From positions 159,872-223,871 of the forward strand of contig NBAY01000067.1 of assembly GCA_002794775.1 (NCBI GenBank): DNA of 64,000 nucleotides, in the 5' to 3' direction. The position numbers and the translations under genes are program-made. Positions 58,999 to 64,000 of the stretch are shown piece after piece. Numbering within the stretch: the stretch's first letter is position 1; each line of letters begins with the position of its first letter. A model generated the notes under the pieces. The model searched no databases. It was not told the origin of the DNA and worked only from the letters and a program-made list of their open reading frames with translations. This DNA is from Porodaedalea pini. Taxonomy: Eukaryota; Basidiomycota; Agaricomycetes; Hymenochaetales; Hymenochaetaceae.

Positions 58999-61372
58999 TT
59001 GCTCAAGAGATTGGTTGCCATTCGACAAATTCTTATGTGGCCTGGGGCAGATTCAAACTCATTAGGGACTAGAGATGAGGATGTTTACAGAATTGCAACG
59101 AGTCAGGATGTGCAAGTTTTCCATGACATTTACTGTAAACATGCTACAAAGGAGACCAAATGCTATGGTCACTATTGCAATCTGGCCAACCTTGTCATAT
59201 CACAGCTACCCATGGATTCACAGACTTTACTTTTTTCTCACAACGATCCCAATCTTATCTATGGTGCTTATGATAGCACACACAAACCAGATGTTATCAT
59301 GCTCAGCAACAAAGATCCCTCTATCACAAATAAGGAGTGGGAGAAATACAGTGCGAAGGGCCCTAAAGGAGTGGACTGGACCTGGTGCATTGTCTTGTTC
59401 TTATTTGAGTTCAAGCTCTATATGAATGGCATCCCTCACTTTAAAGACATACTTCCTCTGCCGACTGTCACCTCTTCCACTGCTCCTGTTGTTCCCTCTA
59501 ATTCCATGGATACCCCATTGACTGCCTCCACTCAGCCCCTTAAGATCACTTGTGAATCTTCTGAACCTTCTGAACAGAAGATTACACAATGCGCAATGGT
59601 GAAATCGGGGAAGAGAAAGAAATCACCTTCTCTGGATACAATACTAAGTGCATCATTGGCCATGTCAATGAAGTCCACTAAACAAAAGGCCATGCAGATG
59701 GAGGCAGACACTGTATCTGAAACCAGCAGTAAACAGATATGTAGGGAAAGTCACAAACTGAGACAAGACTTGATGACACAGTGTGCTTGGCATGCAGTAG
59801 ATCAACTATCGACCATGGTGAATTGCCGTCATTGCATATCCAGTCTTGTACTCAATGGTCAGTTGTGGTTAGCGTACTATGATCATGGCAGGATCATAAC
59901 CTCGACACAACTGGACTTTGTCAGTGATCTTTACTGATTTATACTGCTCATCAAGATGTTAGCAGAGATGAGTTCAAGGGACTGTGGGTTCATCGAAGGC
60001 ATGGAGGACATTAGTACGCTGGACATCGACAACAACTTTTCCACCCTTTCATCTTTGTCCAGTCAAACGGGGAAGCTTGGCAATGTTGAGACAGGGAACG
60101 TTGACGAAAATTCTCCAGATCCTGATGAATTGTCCAGCCAACCAGAGTTAAACCAGGAGGGTTCTAGCCAGTCGGAATCCAGTCTGGAAGAGTCTAGTCA
60201 AGTTATGGCAGCTAGTGATTCAGACGGCACTTATCAGCCCAGTAGCCCAGATCTGGAAGTCCACAAAGAGGACATGGAGGATTGACTAAAATGGCGATTG
60301 AAAGTCAAGGGCCACAAATTGTTGCTGTTTGAGTCTCTTGTGAGAAGGGCACTGTATGGTTTAGTTGGCAGATCTGGTAGAGTCTATGTGATGAAGAGTT
60401 GAACCTTGGATATCAAGAATCCAAATAGAAAATACATGATCAAGATGAGTTGGCCATTGGTGAGGCGAATTTCCAAAGCCGAAATACTGGATAAAGCAAT
60501 GAGGGAGTTGGAAGCACTTGATGAAAATCTGGACCACAGGAAGCAACACAGTAACAGGAACCTCATAGACTGTCTCCCAAAGCTTTTTCTGCATAAAGAT
60601 CTCAATGAGCTTATGAAAGAAGGCTCTTTCAGATTTAGAATAATGCACAACAAATTTTTGCTGGAAAATCAGGTCTGCCATGTGCTGGTCTTTGAGTATC
60701 TCATTCCTTTATTTACATTAGAAAATTTGGACAATTTCAAACAATGTGTTTGAGACATGGTCCAAGGTACAATGAATGTTCTGGAATGCAACTGAAACTG
60801 ACATTTGCACTCCAGGACATCACTTTTTATTCATCAGTCCATCATGTATTCTCCATTGCGACATCAGTATTGGTAACTTGATGGTCTGCATTGAGGATGG
60901 TAGGAGAATACATGGTGTCTTGAATGATTGGGACCTTGCTGAAGTCAGTGAGCCGACTCCTGATGGACATATGGGGACTCGCACAGGAACTTGTCCGTTC
61001 ATGGCATGGGAGCTTCTTGTGCCTTATCTGCCCATTCACATGGAGAGGTTCAATTGGGAATCATTCTTCTATGTTCTCTATTGCATAGGATGTCGCTATC
61101 ACAAAGGGAAAGAGATACACACCTCACTTCTGTCCAAGTAGAATAATCCAGATGACAATGCCTTGCGAGCCATCAAACAATCAGTGACGACTGCAGTGGA
61201 GACTTCCATGTTCCACAATGTTACTGACTTCTATAAGCCTCTCACTTTAGCGTGGCTTGTGCCTATTTCAAAACTTTTCCAAGAAGGATTCCTGGTGCAG
61301 AGAGAGTTTGTGATGGCCAAATTCACAGCAAAGCCAGGCAATGTAGATGTTAGGCAGGAGTCTGGGAGATGA
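58999..61372 (+). pseudogene. FunK1-type fungal protein kinase, decayed
   Basis: One frame runs from 58999 to 60762 with TGA stops at 59935, 60283, 60400 and 60751. An intron-like break (gtacaa...ctccag, about 60763-60815) leads to the kinase core, which has a TAG at 61139. Features: an N-terminal FunK1 region (CIVLFLFEFKLY), a Ser/Thr and acidic middle, ILHCDISIGNLM where the family has H-R-D, GVLNDWDLA, GTCPFMAWELL and WESFFYVLYCIG. The catalytic-loop Arg is changed to Cys (TGC, one step from CGC). Five stops and the lost Arg make it non-functional. The frame ends at TGA 61370-61372, where a putative LTR begins with TG, so the 3' end may be cut by that insertion. Confidence 0.75.
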
Positions 61373-61780
61373 CTTAGACTGGGCAGGCCTCGGCTGACTG
61401 TCGTCTGGGACATGCTATACTCAAGTGGAGACTCGGGACATGCTGTACTCAGGCTAGGTCGTCGTGGAGGTAAGAGGATTAATACAGGTCTAGACTAATA
61501 CAAAGGGAATGAGTCTCACCTAGGTTGTCATGGAGGTAAGAGGAAAAGCAGAACAAGGAGTTCATGCGATTCCTGAGGCCTCTTATAGCAACGACTGTGA
61601 GACTATATTATCTAACATTACATAAATGAAAGGAATGGAACAAATGAAGGTCATGTGAAGGGAGCATGGGAAGTGATTAGAAAGATGATTAATTATAATG
61701 AAAAGGAACAATTAAAAGAAAGGAAATGGTAAAGGGGGAATAAAGAAAAGGGAGAAAAAAGGAGAGTTCGAGTTCTAACA
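61370..61780 (-). mobile_element. 3' LTR of Ty3/gypsy element (candidate)
   Basis: On the minus strand a polypurine tract (CCTTGAGGGGGGGTAA, 61796-61781) is followed by TGTTAGAACTCG at 61780, the usual LTR start. The block is about 410 bp and could end in CA at 61370, giving TG...CA ends. It lacks coding content. The second LTR is outside the window, so the limits are tentative. Confidence 0.5.
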
Positions 61781-63480
61781 TTACCCCCCCTCAAGGCTGG
61801 CCGTCCTGACCAGCCATGATCGTGGTCGTCAGGCTTGGTGTTGACGAAGAGCAGGCAGAGGCGTTGGTGAGGGATGTCAAGTTTATGAGGGGCGCCGGGG
61901 TGTTTTCGATAGAACTCTGCGATCGCCTCCCTTGCATTCTCGCCGAAGTCCATCTCGGGCTGCCAAGTTAGTTCATTGTAACCGACCCACTTAACGAGGT
62001 ACTGTAGCTTTCCTCAATGTAGGCACGAGTCTAGAACCTCCTCAATCTTGTACTCCTCCTCGTTGTTGATGATGTTGGGCAGCGGCGGCGGTGGTTGCCT
62101 CTGGCTTTTGAAGGATGGTTCAACAGCGGGCTTCAGTAGGGCCTTATTGAAGACTGGGTGGACCTTTTTCCATCGCTTTGGGAGCTTGAGCTTATACGCA
62201 CTTGCTCCCACCTTGTCAACAATGTCGAAGGGACCGTACCACTTGTCAGCAAGTTTCTTCGTCGGCAAATCTGTGCTGATGTTCTGCCCATTGAGGAAGA
62301 CTTTGTCTCCTGCCTTGTACTCCACTGATGCCCCTGCTGTCCAGTCATGGTAGCATTTCATGTCGTCAGCTGCCTTGACCAGATTGTCCTTCGTGACGTG
62401 ATGAGTCTCCTTGATGTGCTTCATGAATTCTTTCGCCGACATGTTAGCGGATGAGGTTCGTGTCGTGTCGAAGCTTAAGGGATGACGTCCTGTATTCGCG
62501 TAGAAGGGGGACATCTTTGTCGCTGAGTGTTCACAGTTGTTGTATGCAAACTCTGTGAGGGGGAGCCAGTCCTTCCAGTCCAATTGTCGATGGTTCACGA
62601 AGAGTTGAAGGTATTGTTCGAGTTCCTGGTTAACGCATTCCATTTGACCATCCGTCTGCGGGTGGTATGCCGTCGATGGATTCCCTTCAATGTGTAGAAG
62701 TTTGTACAGCTCCTTCATCATCAACACATCAAACTGCATGCCCCGATCGTGGATGATCTTCTTTGGTAAGCCATGGAGGTGGAAGACGTGGTCGTGGTAC
62801 AACTGGGCCATGCCTTCCGCTGACAACTTCATCATCGTCGGGATTGCGTGCATCTGTTTGGAGAACCTGTCCACAAAGATGCAGATGGTGTTGTGTCCCT
62901 TCAAGTCCGGGAGTTCTCCAATGAGGTCGACTGTGACGATTTCCAGGGGCCTTCCAGGACCGTGTTTGGGTGGAGCGGTCTTGATCTCGATGTCCTCAGG
63001 GCCTTCATTCATTGGCAACGATCGCATCCTCAGATGTACGCTCAGACATCAGAGAACATAGATGTCCACCAGAAATTGCAATGGGCCAGTTCTACCATCT
63101 TTGACACTCCTGGATGTCCAGCCAGTACCGAGTCATGACACTCCCACAATATGGCCTCCTTCATCATCAATGGGATGTACACCTTGCCTTTCATCCGCCA
63201 TAACCCGTCGACCTCCGTCATACCCGTTGGCCTCTCCAACTCGTCCTGCGCCTTCTGCGCTTCACCCACTTGTTCTACCACCTCATCGCGCAATGTTTGC
63301 ACCACCCCATGGTTCAGCCACTTCTCCTTGATGAACACAACACCGTTGTTGTCATCCTTGCCTTGATTGTAGCTGGCCTTGCACGACAGTAGGTCGGCTT
63401 TGCCCATCATCTTCCCAGACTTGTGCTCGAGGTGGAAGTTGAACTCTTTGAGTTCAGTTTGCCAGCGAGCTTGACGATGT
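61781..63480 (-). pseudogene. Ty3/gypsy chromovirus pol, 3' part (RNase H end, integrase, chromodomain)
   Basis: Minus strand, in order: RNase H end (ARWQTELKEFNFHLEH, 63478-63400); the integrase zinc-binding region (HDSVLAGHPGVSKMVELA, CDRC); the integrase core from 63027 (VTVDLIGELP, HDRGMQFD, HPQTDGQMECVNQELEQYL; D, D and E all present); and a C-terminal chromodomain (YLVKWVGYNELTWQPEMDF). TGA stops at 63044-63042, 63032-63030, 63011-63009 and 62016-62014 sit where relatives have Arg. A frameshift separates the zinc-binding frame from the integrase frame. Reverse transcriptase is missing because other sequence replaces it beyond about 63480. The copy is dead. Confidence 0.85.
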
Positions 63481-64000
63481 AGGGTTGCAGACTCTTCTAA
63501 TCCGAAGGGCGATCTGGGCTAGCACTCGTGTTCGACCCAAGGGGGACTGCGGTGACTCGGTATACCGAGAGGGACAACCTAAGTAGAGTGAGGTTCGAGA
63601 TATGAAGACTCGGCAATATGGATACCTGCGGGATTCTGAATGAACCAAGACTCACGAGGGTAGAGTCGGCACTTATGACAGTGGCCGAGGGCGTTTGGAG
63701 GGTGACTTGGCGGGGAGTCAAGAGTTTAAGATTGTCTCAGAGCGAGAGTCGGGCAAGATGTGCGTAGAACCACATGTAGTAGATTGCTGCTGTATGGAGG
63801 TAGAGGGGTACTGTCTCTCTCTGTCTGTCCTCCTTATCTGTACAAGCTACCGTGACTTTATACTAAAACTAAACTAATGAAAGCGGTGCAAGACTTGGCC
63901 GAGTCTGTGTGAACAGATGTGAAGGTGAGTCAGTGATCAGCCTGCACACATCACGCAGCCGATCGTTACGGAGTGATGTGATAGTGCCCAACCTGCTCTT
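63481..64000. mobile_element. Sequence interrupting the gypsy pol gene (nested insertion, incomplete)
   Basis: Gypsy pol similarity stops abruptly at about 63480, and the rest to the window end has no coding content. It contains GC-rich, CpG-containing sequence unlike the decayed gypsy copy, so it is probably a younger inserted element such as an LTR. Its far end lies outside the window. Confidence 0.4.

Noticed and set aside
1..64000. CRISPR arrays, bacterial operons or ribosome-binding sites
   Set aside because: The sequence is clearly eukaryotic (spliceosomal introns throughout) and no regularly spaced short direct repeats were seen.

Overview
The window is nuclear DNA of a filamentous basidiomycete, most likely an agaricomycete. 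Genes are dense and cut by many 48-75 nt GT-AG introns. The housekeeping proteins are fungal (mitochondrial HSP60, SEC61 alpha, ATG7, YTM1, RPP1). The lineage-typical families point to mushroom-forming fungi: a DUF6533 membrane protein, a FunK1-type kinase, a Tnp2/CACTA-like transposase and a chromodomain Ty3/gypsy element.

Layout. 1-7.6 kb: the 3' end of a GH92 alpha-mannosidase, a tRNA-like gene, mitochondrial ribosomal protein uL14m, a membrane-anchored aspartic protease (minus) and mitochondrial HSP60 (minus) with a perfect three-unit heat-shock element in its promoter. 7.6-12.4 kb (minus): an unrecognised gene built from about 13 copies of a two-exon module. 13.3-18.7 kb: ribosomal stalk protein P1, whose first coding exon is only the ATG, and ATG7. 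19.3-20.3 and 45.7-46.6 kb: two direct copies of a ~0.9 kb non-coding-looking repeat that bracket 26 kb. Between them lie an aldehyde dehydrogenase, SEC61 alpha, a decayed CACTA-like transposon (about 27-34 kb), a LamB/YcsF (PxpA-type) gene followed by a urea-carboxylase-like gene with no amidase domain, and a DUF6533 protein. 50.2-53.2 kb: Mn superoxide dismutase and YTM1. 53.9-57.0 kb: a near-perfect 3.1 kb inverted repeat carrying the same ORF on both arms. 57-64 kb: a CpG-poor repeat zone with a FunK1-like pseudogene, an LTR and the decayed 3' half of a Ty3/gypsy chromovirus, itself cut by other sequence at about 63.48 kb.

Functions. The ribosome-linked genes (uL14m, RPP1, YTM1) and ATG7 all carry CACGTG 64-97 bp before the start codon. 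The LamB/YcsF plus biotin-carboxylase/AHS2/AHS1/biotinyl gene pair holds counterparts of all three subunits of bacterial 5-oxoprolinase (PxpA, PxpC, PxpB), so it may form a pathway for cyclic amides or urea-like substrates. The mobile elements share one mode of decay: 10 of the 11 in-frame nonsense codons found in them are TGA, as expected from CGA to TGA change at methylated CpG.

The strongest candidates for something undescribed are the exon-pair module gene (7.6-12.4 kb) and the large inverted repeat. Exon borders were placed by eye from splice sites, reading phase and family resemblance; no database search was run.
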